From NCBI GenBank assembly GCA_032433595.1, contig JASWJB010000069.1, positions 92,971 to 156,970 on the forward strand: DNA of 64,000 nucleotides. Direction: 5' to 3'. A program made the translations under genes and the position numbers. The stretch is from Conoideocrella luteorostrata (lineage: Eukaryota > Ascomycota > Sordariomycetes > Hypocreales > Clavicipitaceae). Below, piece after piece: positions 24,660 through 35,816 of this stretch; positions within the stretch are counted from its first letter, which is position 1, and every line of letters begins with the position of its first letter. The notes beneath the pieces are model-generated. The model did no database searches and was not told where the DNA came from. It saw nothing but the letters and a program-made list of their open reading frames with translations.

Positions 24660-25450
24660 GGTCAGCTTGCGGTTCAGGCGATGCGCGTTGCGGGGGGAGA
24701 AGATGACGGTTGAAAGTGCAAATAAGTGCACAGATGCGTACGCTTCAGCATCTTTTGCTCACATCCCCTGGCGGTACGAGTCGCAAGATAAATACATATA
24801 GTGGCCGCAGCTGTAATACGTGCAGCCCCGGAAAGCGCCGACCACTAACCGAGTCGTCATTCGGCGGTTCGGGCAGCGTGCGACGGGTAATTGGTTTCGC
24901 TGCTTTAGGATTTCTTGCAAATCTGATGCCGTTATGCACCGAATCCCAAGATAACAGGGCGTAAGCACGGCATTTGATGAATATGCCCGTGAGCCAATCG
25001 TAAGCTAGGTGACTTGAGCGGCTGATAAATATGAAAAGCAGCTGTCACCTGTAACTGCCAAAAAACAACCTCCACCTTTATCATGTAGGTGCTGAGGCCC
25101 AGGGCCCATACGAATATATCGAAGTAGTGAATTTCAGACCCCGCAAGCTACTTTTACGTCTAAATTCTTCAACAGCCGTTGCTAAAGGTTCATTTAAAGG
25201 ATGGTCTATACATGTAATTCACGATCAATTTCGGCCCAGTGCCATGACGTGATATATTACTCGTCTCAAGCAAAACCTATAAAACCCGCAAGAACTTCAA
25301 ATATAATTTCTACTTTAACTCAATTAAGTATGAATACCTGCCACAGTTCCTAAGAATCCAGCAATAAAGTGGTATCGCGGAACAAATCTGTATCCGTTCC
25401 GCCGACGTCCCTCATCCATCCTGCCCTCAACATTCACAACAACGCGCCGC
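24660..25450. other. Intergenic region, DUF2306 promoter and MFS 3' end
   Basis: No gene is visible. It contains the promoter of the DUF2306 gene with the CGG-box at 24859-24872, and AT-rich sequence from about 25000 onward next to the 3' end of the MFS gene. Confidence 0.6.
24859..24872 (+). promoter_or_regulatory. Candidate regulator site ATTCGGCGGTTCGG
   Basis: It differs at one position from the site at 22648-22661 and lies 200 bases upstream of the DUF2306 start codon. Same orientation and spacing of the two CGG triplets. Confidence 0.5.
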
Positions 25451-27234
25451 TTAGTTTTGAGCAATCTTGGTAGTAGCTTCCCCATCGCTAGAGTTACTAG
25501 AGACTCCATTCTCCGCAGACCTGGCATCATTCTTCTCCTTCTTGTCGTCTAATCCGAATTCGGTGTCCAACGTGGTGCGCAACACAATCTCCTTCTCGCA
25601 GAAGACGAGCAAGAATCCAAGCAGCGAGAACAACAGACCGACTTGCCAGGTCATGCGCAAAGCTCGCGTGTAGACATCCACGACTTGGCCCTGAACCTCG
25701 GGGCTCAATTGCAGCGAGTCTCGAGACGACGAGGTAACGTAGCCATACGCAGCGCCGCTGTCGAGGACCGCGCGCAGAGCCTCGTCGCTGACTCTCCAGG
25801 CTTCAGAAGCACAGCGTGCATTGAAGATGGCAGCGGGGACGGAAACTCCCCAGATGGCGCCGTAGCTTCGCATGAAGTCGAAAGCTGCGGTAGACACGGC
25901 TGCGTCGCTGTCGGGCAGATCGGCCTGCACGGCGGGGAGGTTGGACGTGGTGAGCAGGCCGAGACCAAAGGAGAAAATGATCTGGATGATGATGTATTCC
26001 GCCTTGCTGGTGTCGGGGCCAAACCGAGAGAACAGGCCGAGACCGAGGTTCAGCAGGACAAAGGCAACAATGTGCAGGACCCGGTATCGACCCGTCGCTG
26101 TGAGGGTAGCACCGGCAATCACGCCGGTGAAGACGCTGAAAATGGAAGTGGGTAGGAAACTGACACCACTGGCGATTGGAGACATGCCCTTCACGGCCTG
26201 GAAATACACAGGCAAGCAAAGAATGGCATAGTATAGCAGCAGGAAGTGGATAAAGGCAATGAGCAGCGCAGCAGCAGGCGTGCGACGCTTGAACAGCCGC
26301 TCAGGAAGAATCGGTACTGTAACCCATGGCATAGTCTCATAGCCGTGGAAGACGACCAGGCCAACGAGACCAATTACCAGCGGGACAACGACCTGGTACG
26401 CGCCCCAGCTGTGTCGGCCGCCTCCCCAAGACAAGGCGATGAGGACAGAGACAACAGACAAAATGAGAAGCAAGTTGCCAATGTAGTCGATTCTGCGCAG
26501 CTTCTCGCCCAGCGACCCCGCCTTGTTGTATTTGAGTTTCAAGAACAAGATGTTGAGAACCAGCGCCACGCCCGCAATGGGGAGATTAATGTAGAAGACC
26601 CATCTCCAGTTGGTTCTCTCGACAATCGCACCGCCGATGAAGGGGCCCATGGCCGTGCCAACCATGAAGAAGAGGAAGATGGCACCCATGTAGTTGCCTC
26701 TGTCACGGAGGGGCACGAGATCGCAGACGACGAGCTGAATGACCAGGTTGATGCCTCCGCCGCCGATACCCTGGATGGCACGTCCGGCAATTAGCATGGA
26801 GAGATTGTGGGAGCCTCCGGAAATACCGCTACCCAGGGCGAACAGACAGATGACCAAGATCATCATGTAGCGACGGCCCCAGATGTCGGCCATTTGGCCG
26901 ATGAGGGGGAGAAAGGCGCAGCTATGCACGCACGTTTTAGCACTCGCGATGATCTGCTAGCCAGCTCGAACAGAGTCTCTTACCTAGTCAAGAGGTAGAC
27001 GTTAAGAATCCAAACATAGGAGTCGCCAGCGCCAATCTCGTTGGTGATAAATGGCAGTGCCGTTGACACAACGGTGCCTTCCAGAGCAGCCAGCAGGGTC
27101 GTTACGCAGAGCGCAGGGAAGACGGCCCAGAAGCGCCAACCTTTTGGTGTTCCTACTGGCGCACCCTCCACTGGCTCTTCGGTGGGAGCATGCGCAGGCA
27201 CGGGATCCTGATGATCTGTCTTTTCCGTCATCAT
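25451..27234 (-). CDS. MFS drug/metabolite exporter, 14-TM DHA type
   Basis: Two exons (27234-26984 and 26921-25451) give 573 residues; the join restores NVYLLTSCAFLPLIGQ. After a hydrophilic 35-residue N terminus there are about 14 hydrophobic helices. Motif A is GQMADIWGRRY after helix 2, motif C-like GTAMGPFIGGAI lies in helix 5, and R/W residues of NWRWVFYINLP follow, all typical of drug:H+ antiporters of the DHA2 type. Such pumps export fungal secondary metabolites and give self-protection. It is divergent from the EthD gene, sharing a promoter with a TTCGGCG box, so it is probably the exporter of the PKS-NRPS product; the substrate itself is inferred. Confidence 0.93.
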
Positions 27235-28051
27235 TTTTTTTTAATTAGTTCGAGTTCGACCGTGAATAAAATGATAGGAGAGAATAATTGATACAGAGAA
27301 GGACGGGACTAGTCGCAGAGAATGGGGAAAGAGTAATTAAAAAGAGCGAGAGATTGCTCGACGGTACCCAGGGGGGACCATCGAATTTCTCAGCTGCGGA
27401 TTTCCAACCAAGCCAAAACACAGCAACCAAACAAGAGAGATTATGAATGTCACATTAGTTAAGCAACAGCCTTTCACTGGGCACAAGTGCCAGACGCGAA
27501 ATTATTAATTGTTTATAAGTCAGCAGGTTGGAACAATGCTCGGGGACAGCTGATTTCCTATTTAGGCAATCAAACGCCGAATATCCTACCGCGCTCGTGG
27601 CTTAGCCACTTGGCAACACCAGCCACAAGGATGGGCCGGTCTGCGTTAGCACATCGGTGTTTCATCTGATGTACCGAGTAAGAGCTATTTCGTCTGATAT
27701 TTACGGGCACTTAACTAGTTACCATTCTGATCAGGATTCCGATCTCCGAACCATTGGGGGCCAAGCAGGTGTCATTCTCAGACCTTGTGAAGGCGGCGCC
27801 GCATGTCTTGAATTGGCAAAGCAGGCAATTTACACACCGTGGTTCTAGTCACATTTAATATTTAGATTCTCACACATTGATTGAGGAATTTCTTATCTTG
27901 TTCAAAGTTTTGGTCTCTCCAGCTCCCCATCTAAAACACCAACCTTCTTCCCATCAGTCTTATATCGTCATCCAAATCGTTTAGCTCGCCGTCGACGTTG
28001 TCGTTGACATTACTATCATTGTCATCCAATATCACCGCCATTGTGATCACC
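27235..28051. promoter_or_regulatory. Divergent promoter of MFS exporter and EthD gene
   Basis: This 817-base gap lies between two divergent start codons. AAACGCCGAAT at 27572-27582 is the reverse complement of ATTCGGCGTTT, the first 11 bases of the motif at 22648. A CT-rich run with repeated TCGTC/TTGTC steps precedes the EthD start. No other gene is seen. Confidence 0.55.
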
Positions 28052-28629
28052 ATGTCGAACCCCGCTCCTGCCGAGGTCCAAAAGAAGCGTCTCCTCCGCT
28101 TGTCCATTGCCCACTACCGCAATGAAAACTGTACAGAAGAGGAAATGCACCGGTGGTGCGGCGAAGAACATGCTGTTCATGCAGCAAAGATTCACGCTAA
28201 ATACGGCGTAGAGGGCTATCTCATTGTCAGTACTGGATTTCTGTCATATCTTCGCAAATGGAGAAGCGAATACATACATTCCAAGCCGCTGCAAAATTTG
28301 AGCTAATTAATGTTCAGCATTGGACCCCTTCCTCATTTCGCAACACTGCAAAGACTCTAAACGCCAACCTTGGCGACCGTTGGGTAATTCGGGATCACGA
28401 CATGGCCGTTGAATTCTGGTTCCGCGACCTGGCCACCGTGGCTGCCGTTGCTGCAGATCCCGACTTCCAGGCTCTGCAAGCTGTCGAAGGGCCATATGCA
28501 AGCAAGATTCACGTTGAAGCAAGCTTAGGTTGGGTCGAGCAGTATGTTGCAGACGGCAAAGTGGTGAATGTTAAAGAGGATGGAAAGCCAGACTTTCCTA
28601 CCTGGGAGGAACTGAGCACAGCGCCTTGA
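28052..28629 (+). CDS. EthD-domain protein
   Basis: Two exons (28052-28225 and 28318-28629) encode 161 residues. The intron has GTCAGT at the donor, CTAAT as branch and TTCAG as acceptor, and the join gives GVEGYLIHWTPSSFRNTA, as in the family. EthD proteins are ferredoxin-like dimers; in fungal clusters relatives act as dehydratases, cyclases or decarboxylases on polyketide intermediates. Conserved features seen here are HRWCGEEHAVHAAK, DHDMAVEFWFRD, DPDFQALQAVEGPY and LGWVE near the C terminus. No signal peptide, so cytosolic. It shares a promoter with the exporter, which supports a role as a tailoring enzyme. The exact reaction is not predictable. Confidence 0.85.
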
Positions 28630-28739
28630 GCAATGAAATTAATCCTTCCCTGTGCAGCATGGTCCTTTCCATTGGGAACCGCATCACTTTGAGTCTTGAT
28701 ATAGGGTTTATAGCCGTTCTTTATAGATCTCATTTCAGC

Positions 28740-30370
28740 TTACTGTGCATGACCGACCTGAAATAGCACTCTTCTCACAGCGCCTAAAAGTTTCACGGTG
28801 GCATCTTCTTGAGGACGAAACCCTTGCAATGCGGACTGCGCCGCTGTTAACTTCCAAGGCTGCTCGCCGTTTGACGACTCATCTGTGTCAACAGCCTTGG
28901 GAGACGAGGTAGCATTTGCTCGTAGAACGGACTGTGTGAGATAGCGCGACCGTGTCATCATGACCTCCATCATATGCACTAACATTAGGACTTGTGTGGC
29001 GCTTGAAGATTCCATTGTGAAGCTACCTATAGTAAGGGCGGGCATTCGCGGGAAATTTTCATTCTGATACGGGATATGAAGAGGGGGTTCCAAGGTTCCA
29101 TTGAGCTGGCCATTGGCGCACGCGGCGACGTGTTCTAGTATAGCATGGTATGTCTCGATAATGCGCGTGTACGTTGATAAGATCAATAATTCGCAAGGTT
29201 GGTCGAGCGAAGACGATGGTCGGGATTTAGTGGATAGCACGCTGGCTGGCCCTGTGAGTTCTTCCTCGTTTTGGGAGTCCGGTGATGATGCAGAAGTGGT
29301 GGGTTTAGCGAGGTGATTCAAAGTCTCAATGAAATGCTGAGACAACCTTAGTACGCAATCTAACGCAAATTCCTTATCTGGCAGCGGCTGGTAACGACCG
29401 GATGGCTCCATGCAGCTTTGCACGGATGGGATGGTCTGAGAAAAATCATGTAGCTTTACACTCAGATCAGACAGGTTTCGTATGATGTTGCTTCTTGAGA
29501 GTGGCGCGCCTTGCATCGATGCTTCTTGTCGTGCGAAACCCGTATCTATCTGATGTGGCGATTGGGAACTTGGGTTAGGTCTGCTAACATGGACGTACTC
29601 GGAAATGTTCCTCCCGTTCCGTAAGTCGTTGACAGCGCCCGAGCCGGTGAAATAGTTGGCGGTTGGCATGGGGCTGAACTCGTTTTGGTCCGCAGAGATG
29701 GTGGGAGTAACCCATGTGTTTTCGGAAGAGGACGACCCCATTCGCGATGCATCATTCAAAATGGCTTCCCAATCCATATCTGCCTGCCCTAGAGCGCCAA
29801 CAGCGGAGATGTCGATGGAAAAATCCGCTCTTGACGAATGGTCCCATGTCGGAGTAGAGACTGCGCCTGGCGGTATAATATATTCCCGTGATTGGTGTCC
29901 GTCGTGTTCATGTGCTAATTGAGCCATAATTATGAGCAAGCAATATAAGAAAACCAGGTTGTTAAACATGAATACTCACAAGACGATGCGTGGCTCATCA
30001 TCAGCGCGGGAGCCGGAGCCGTCTCGTCGGCCGGATCAGCGACCTCGGGCGTATTTGAGGCGTTACTATTTGCTGTGTGGCGGGAAAAGATGAAAGATCC
30101 CGAGGGTCTGGAGCGTTGGGGAGCCGAAAAAGTACACTTTGCTTTGGCACGCAAGCATCGCTGGCAAGATTGACTGTGATTGTCGCGCTTGCATCGCAGC
30201 TTTTGGTCGTGACATCTGTCGCAAGATCGGCGGTAGTGGCCCGGCTGAGACACCGGGTTAGCGGCTTGGCTCGGCATGGAGACGGATGTTAGCTCAGTAT
30301 CGTCGGGTATCTCAGATGCCAGGGTCGATCGCCGGCGCCGTCTTGAGTCCGTCTGGCCTTGATCAGCCAA
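28740..30370 (-). CDS. Zn2Cys6 transcription factor (AflR-like), probable cluster regulator
   Basis: Two exons (30370-29980 and 29914-28740) give 521 residues. The binuclear zinc cluster is C-x2-C-x6-C-x8-C-x2-C-x6-C within CDRCHDQKLRCKR and CQRCLRAKAKC, at about residues 50-80, preceded by a basic stretch RRRRR. The C-terminal half resembles the AflR-type regulatory domain: a region with a predicted helix around FIETLNHL, then TYTRIIETYHAILEHV and a terminal VRRVLFQVG. It is encoded next to the EthD gene, convergent with it. It is the best candidate to bind the repeated TTCGG boxes. Nuclear location is expected from the family. Confidence 0.88.
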
Positions 30371-32469
30371 GACGGGATATAACTACGTTGTGGAAGAGAG
30401 AAGTAAGAAGAATGCTGAGTCAGGTAGCGGGTACAACAAGGCTGAGCGGGGCAACACCCGCGGCGCAGTGTTGGCGGATCTGGCTGTGGCCGTCTGGCTG
30501 TCAAACACGAGGTGGTGCCGGGCGCTGCATTTGGAGCACGGCAGAGAGTACTTAAGGGCCGCACTGAGCATGTGTCATGAAACTGAGAGTAGGCGCCGAG
30601 CGGGAGAGGGCGAAAAATGACAAAATGGCGAATGGCAGAAGGAAGGACGGAGGACGCATGGCAGGTGAGATGTGGGGGTGTCAAGGCTGGCGGGTGTCAA
30701 GTTGGCAGGTGCCAAGGATGGTGCCCACAGCTGCCACGCACAGAACAAAACGAGGAAAGGTCATCAGTCACTCCGTCGGCCAAGGCGGTTGATGCAATTC
30801 GTTTCGTCTAATTGACGGACAGTGCAACTCTTGTCTCTTCTCGTCTCGTATTGTCTCGTATCGACCCGTTAAATAAATCTGCTGAGTAGTGTAGATGGGA
30901 AGACGATGAGTGACGTTCAACGAGTAAAGCATGTGCCGAGTTCTGTATAACTTCTGTCGGACTCTGACTCAGCAGCCGCGGCGTATCTGCGCGCTCGAGT
31001 CCGACGACGATCAACTCGCGTTCCATCCATTCAGGTAGGCCCATCAGTCGTTTCCGATTTCGTAAATGACTGCATACAAGTCGGTCAGCATGGTTGAAGC
31101 TAACAGGCACACGATTCCAGCGAGTTCTCACGGGCCCATACAAAACAATCCCAATATAATCACCTTGGAGGAGATCTTTGATGATGACATCTCCTTAATC
31201 TGCAGTAGCGTATCCTGTAACGGGCCTATTTTGAGGGTCCACATGGCCACCCGCTTCCTGTCAGCGCAACAGTGGATCTCCGCAAGATTTTTGTGCTTCC
31301 TCGGGTCTGAGAAAATTTTCAGGAAGCTGCAGCGAGAATAAATGATGAATTTGTCTGTGGGAAATAATGCGCACGCGGGTTTCACCGGCAAGGGCTCTAT
31401 CCTTCCCAGTGTATGTACCGAGTAATATACGTTCGAGATTTCGGCACGGAACTGATGCGACAGAGTGGGGGTGTCGCGTGTCTCTACACTCGGCTAAAGG
31501 AACAGTCATTCTTCTTATAGTAACTACCACGTAGTTACTCCGTACTCTATACATTATCCACATTCGCATTTCGCCCAATGGCAGAATCGACTACCTGCAA
31601 TCTCACAGCAGTGAGCGCAGTGGCGCCACATTACAAATGGCGGCCGAGACTTACCTCCCAGCGACTTACCTCTAAGCTCGGAGGACGGCGGCGCCGGGAT
31701 GGTGGGGCCTTATTGTTAAAACAAGCGGGCTTCGAGGCTCCGAGATACGAAAACACGGTGTAAGATTGCTGACAAGCTTGGACAAGACTGACGGGAAATT
31801 GCCCAGCTGCTCAGTAGCCCTGGCTGCTCATTATGGACCCTCTTATTTATTTCCGCTCGCGTTTGGCTCAGCACCTGGTCTCTCGCATCACGAAAACTGG
31901 GGACTGAGCGGAAAAAAAAGACAGGGCCCGAATTATAATCGCGGGTAACTATCTGCAGTACATGGTAACGACCTCCCTGATTTAGTGCTTCTTCTAATAC
32001 GAAAACGAAAACGATCCCAATTAAAAACAAGATCCCACTGGTACCAGTGTGTAGAAGAAGGGTGCGAGAATGATACAATGTACTCGTCAGTATTATTTCA
32101 AGGTAGCTGGGTCTACTCGACTAGTTTAACATGCACTCTGTCGCTCAACTATGCTGTACTTAGGTGTAAAGTTTATTCGGATCTCTATTCTGGTCCAGTG
32201 CGTGCTTGCTGAAAAATATTTTGGCGCAATACCCCTGGACCGGAGATTGAATGAAGTCCATTGGTGGCAAGTAGGCAACATATGTAGCGTGGTTTTGCAC
32301 AAATGACTGGGAAGATATGCAAGAGCCTCGATTGACCTTCTGCAGTTCTTGAGAGAGAGGCTGCGCCACGGAACCATGCGTCCGTATGTATTTCAGTCGA
32401 CTACAACGATTTTAAATAACAACGGCAGCAACCGCTTGTTCTTTTGAATCCGAAAGAGAAGATCTAGAT
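30371..32469. other. Intergenic region between the two Zn2Cys6 genes
   Basis: No convincing gene. The first few hundred bases hold the promoter of the regulator that starts at 30370. A TACTCCGTAC element lies near 31528. Short open frames on both strands show no domain. Confidence 0.55.
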
Positions 32470-33806
32470 TCATACACCACCGATATCTACGGCTCCTTGA
32501 ATAATCTTAATATGACTCTGTACCATTCTCAAAGCTTGTTCGCACAACTGAATCACAAAATGCAGTTGCACGGTCTTGAAACATCCTAAAGCGTAGCCGT
32601 CCACTGAAAGCTCTGGCAGGAGCTGATAGTTGTCGTTAGATAAGGAATCGTGATTCCTAATGTCACGCAGGGTCTCCAGCGTCTGAACGAAAATGAGTTC
32701 TAGCCTTATGTAGCAGCTCAGAGCTAAGAAGACAGCCGAGCGATCGATTGGCGGTAACTGAAAGAGGGATTCATGGCATTTATTGACGTCGCCGCAGCGA
32801 GATGTTTGAGATTCCGGGGCGACAATGCACTTGGTTAAATTCCGCAGCTGGACTGACATGGATAATAGGCGACCAATATGCAAACTGGCCACGTTAATTC
32901 TCAGAGGAGAGTACACATAGACCCCTGGTGGATTGCTGTTAATATCCGAGAAAGTAGGACCAGTGGCATGTCTACTCAGCCTTGGTGGTGGTCTCTCGTG
33001 CATGTGATGTTGATGCAGCGCCACGTTGAGATCGCCAAGCTGCTTCATCCAGTGACTATAATTCGGTTCGACGTCGTCGTCAAACCCCACACTCAGGTCA
33101 AAATCAAAATTCGCCCTAAAATACGATGAAGGACCTGCAGGTGCGGCTGCAATTCCCGGTGCGGACGCGACGTGTTGGGTTGCATCCAACGCTCCTTGGT
33201 GCATGAGACCATGTGGAGATGCAGCGGACGTCGTCGCAGGACTGGCAAACTGGTCAGTCTGGCCGATTTGCCTAAATGATGTGTACAAGAATAATGTTTA
33301 GCGAAGATTTCCTGTCCCGATGAGAAAAGGAACATGACATACCCCTGAGTAAAGCAGTATTGGCCTGGTGACGGTGAAGTAGAATCTGCGGGCGACGGTA
33401 ACGGTAGGGTCCACGGCATGTCGGAATTACAGTTCAAAAATGCCGACATAGGATTATATTCTTCATTTGCAGTCATACTTCTGTCGTCATCTCCTTCTTT
33501 GAAGACGGTTTGGCTGGTCCTTTTGTTTTTTGGCTTGGCTTTGGTCAAAGTCGTACGCGGTAAAGCCATCGTAGTGACACCGCCCGTGCTTCGACGAGGC
33601 CTTCCAATGGGCCTAGAAGGTGGGAGCTTGCAAACAGCATTTGCTCGAGTACACCTTAGACAGGAGTCCAACTCTTCCGGCCAGATGCATCTGAGCTTCT
33701 GGCCTTTGCATCGGTCGCAGGCGGGCTTTTGTTGGGTTTTATTGCCGTTGGCGCTGCTACCAGCCGGTGTAGACGGACTCCTTGAAAATGCCTCAAGACA
33801 GTCCAT
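32470..33806 (-). CDS. Second Zn2Cys6 transcription factor
   Basis: Two exons (33806-33343 and 33271-32470) join to 421 residues. The zinc cluster CDRCKGQKLRC...CLRCTRANAVC lies at about residues 30-59 and is followed by a basic linker RPIGRPRRS, an AT-hook-like run. The C-terminal part has the helix-rich layout of AflR-like fungal regulators (YIRLELIFVQTLETL). It shares architecture with the regulator at 28.7-30.4 kb but the two differ widely outside the zinc cluster. Whether it belongs to the PKS-NRPS cluster or to the neighbouring arginyl-tRNA synthetase paralogue is open. Confidence 0.85.
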
Positions 33807-35816
33807 GTTAGGAGCACAGCCCTCCGACTTGCGTGACCATTAGGATCTTTGTCACCGTCCTCAATGGCTTGTCAAGTCTGCCATTGGCGTGCTCTTAGAC
33901 AATGGTGTTCGACTCAATCTGCTTCTGGGTAATGCAGTGCAAGCAAGTAAACTTGGACATCTGCGCAGCACGCCAAGTGAGTGGGACGAACTGTAATATT
34001 ATGTCCTACTTCAGGCATTAGACAGTGTACATAATAACATTCTGCTGACCTAATACCACATTGACACTTGTAAATGCCTTAAAGAGGCCACGACTTAACC
34101 TACAATGCGGCTAGTTCCGCTGAAAGAGGTGCTCTTCGATAGTGGGCCAAACAATCTTCACACTTTCTATTCGGACTCTGCTGGATGTCTTTCTGAGGCA
34201 AGAAAGGGCGTGACATGAAGGCGACAATATCACCGGTGCTGACGTATCGGCGTTGGACGGCAATATACCTACTTACCTAGGAAATCCTTCGCCGGCACTA
34301 CTCAAACCTTGCAGCTGATTACTCAAATTTGCAGCAGCAATGCTATCAAAGTGGGTCTGGTCCCATGAATGATAGTTGGGGGGAAGCTCTTAAGCCAAGT
34401 CGGGGAGCGAGCCGTAAGCATTACTGGACCGGGGGAAAAGGACCCGCGCGCGAATCCTGCGAGCGACTAGCTGCAGCTGACACGGTACTTCGATCCTGGT
34501 TCCTACAGATGGCGTGCTTCGGGCGGACGCGCGTCAACAGCAGCTCGTTGTCGCTTGGAGAGTCGTCTCCATCGAAGGGGAGCCTTATCGGTATTAAGGC
34601 CTGGAAGGAGCCGCCTTGGGGTGACTCTATCCGGACCTTTGGCAATCATCCCATCGTTTACAAAATGAGGAGCTGACAATCCCCATTGCTGTACTCCGCA
34701 ACCCCATATAATTTACCAAGGTTAGCTGCCAGCGCGCTACGTAGACATTCGCGTCCCCTAGCGTTGTCACGGTTCATTCTGGTTTGACTGCTAAGGCGGC
34801 CATCGCATTTCAAGATGTTATGATGCATCACTGGCACATCTGACGGGAGCTGTCCAACCGTGTTAAAAAAATTCCCAAACAACAACGAAGACGCAGTTCT
34901 TTATGTGTCACAAGTTGTTACATCTAGTGAGGCCAGACTCATAGAGCACTTGTACGCAGAAGAAATTGATAGGAATGGATGAAATTTTATGATGTTGGAT
35001 GCCTGCCAAATCCACGGGAAAGTCCTTCCTTTAATGCCTAGAGTTGGGACTCAACTAATCCGACGATTTCCTTCTAATTTCCTCGACATCCGGTGGTGTG
35101 AGATGTGCTTTCACACGGCTGGAAAACTCCTGCAGCCATCAGCTGGTTTGTTCGTCTGCTCGCCGATTCCGTCACTAATCAGGCTATATATAGTACTGAT
35201 ATTCCGGACGGAAACAGCTCTGTTAATACAAGTAATACAGCGTTCCGCTGACGAGACGGTGCACTAAATGGATCATATTATTCGAAAACGACTTTTCCTT
35301 TCATAACTCTACCTCTCGCGTCAACTGACTCGCAGTAGGCAATTGGGGCCCTGTGCTGCCTTGCTCGAGAGACGCACGCCACCAAAGAGGCTCACCTCAT
35401 GATGAACAATATCAGTAGTCTTAAGAGCGCTCAACTCAGCAATGTCGCCAAGCTTCCCTGGACAGCATAACATGTGCCTCTCCAGATGGCAGTAGCTGCA
35501 GCGCATCTTAGGTCTCTCGTGCTGGCGGCCTCGAGAGACGGTTAGACAGCCGGTAAGGCTATGTGGCGACAGATACGTGATAAGGCATACCAGGTGGCTC
35601 AGTAGATGTAGAGCCGTGGTGTTGCGGTTTGAGGCACCCATTCACGAGGAAATCTTCTTCCGCATATCTTAAGTAGCGACTACCCGAACATCCCCATACG
35701 CCAATGAGGCTCTCAAGAGGTTAGAAAATCCGGAGAACTTGATGAGACCCCTTCAGTATTATTTGACAGTGCTATACGTGTATCAGAGAATATGCCCCTG
35801 AAATATAAAACTTGAT
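33807..35816. other. Intergenic region, 2 kb
   Basis: It contains the promoter of the Zn2Cys6 gene ending at 33806 and the 3' flank of the synthetase paralogue. Open frames at 34329-34676 and 35321-35641 show no recognisable domain and overlap opposite-strand frames. Confidence 0.5.

Noticed and set aside
34329..34676. A 115-codon plus-strand gene
   Set aside because: No similarity, no splice or start context, and an opposite-strand frame of equal quality covers the same stretch.
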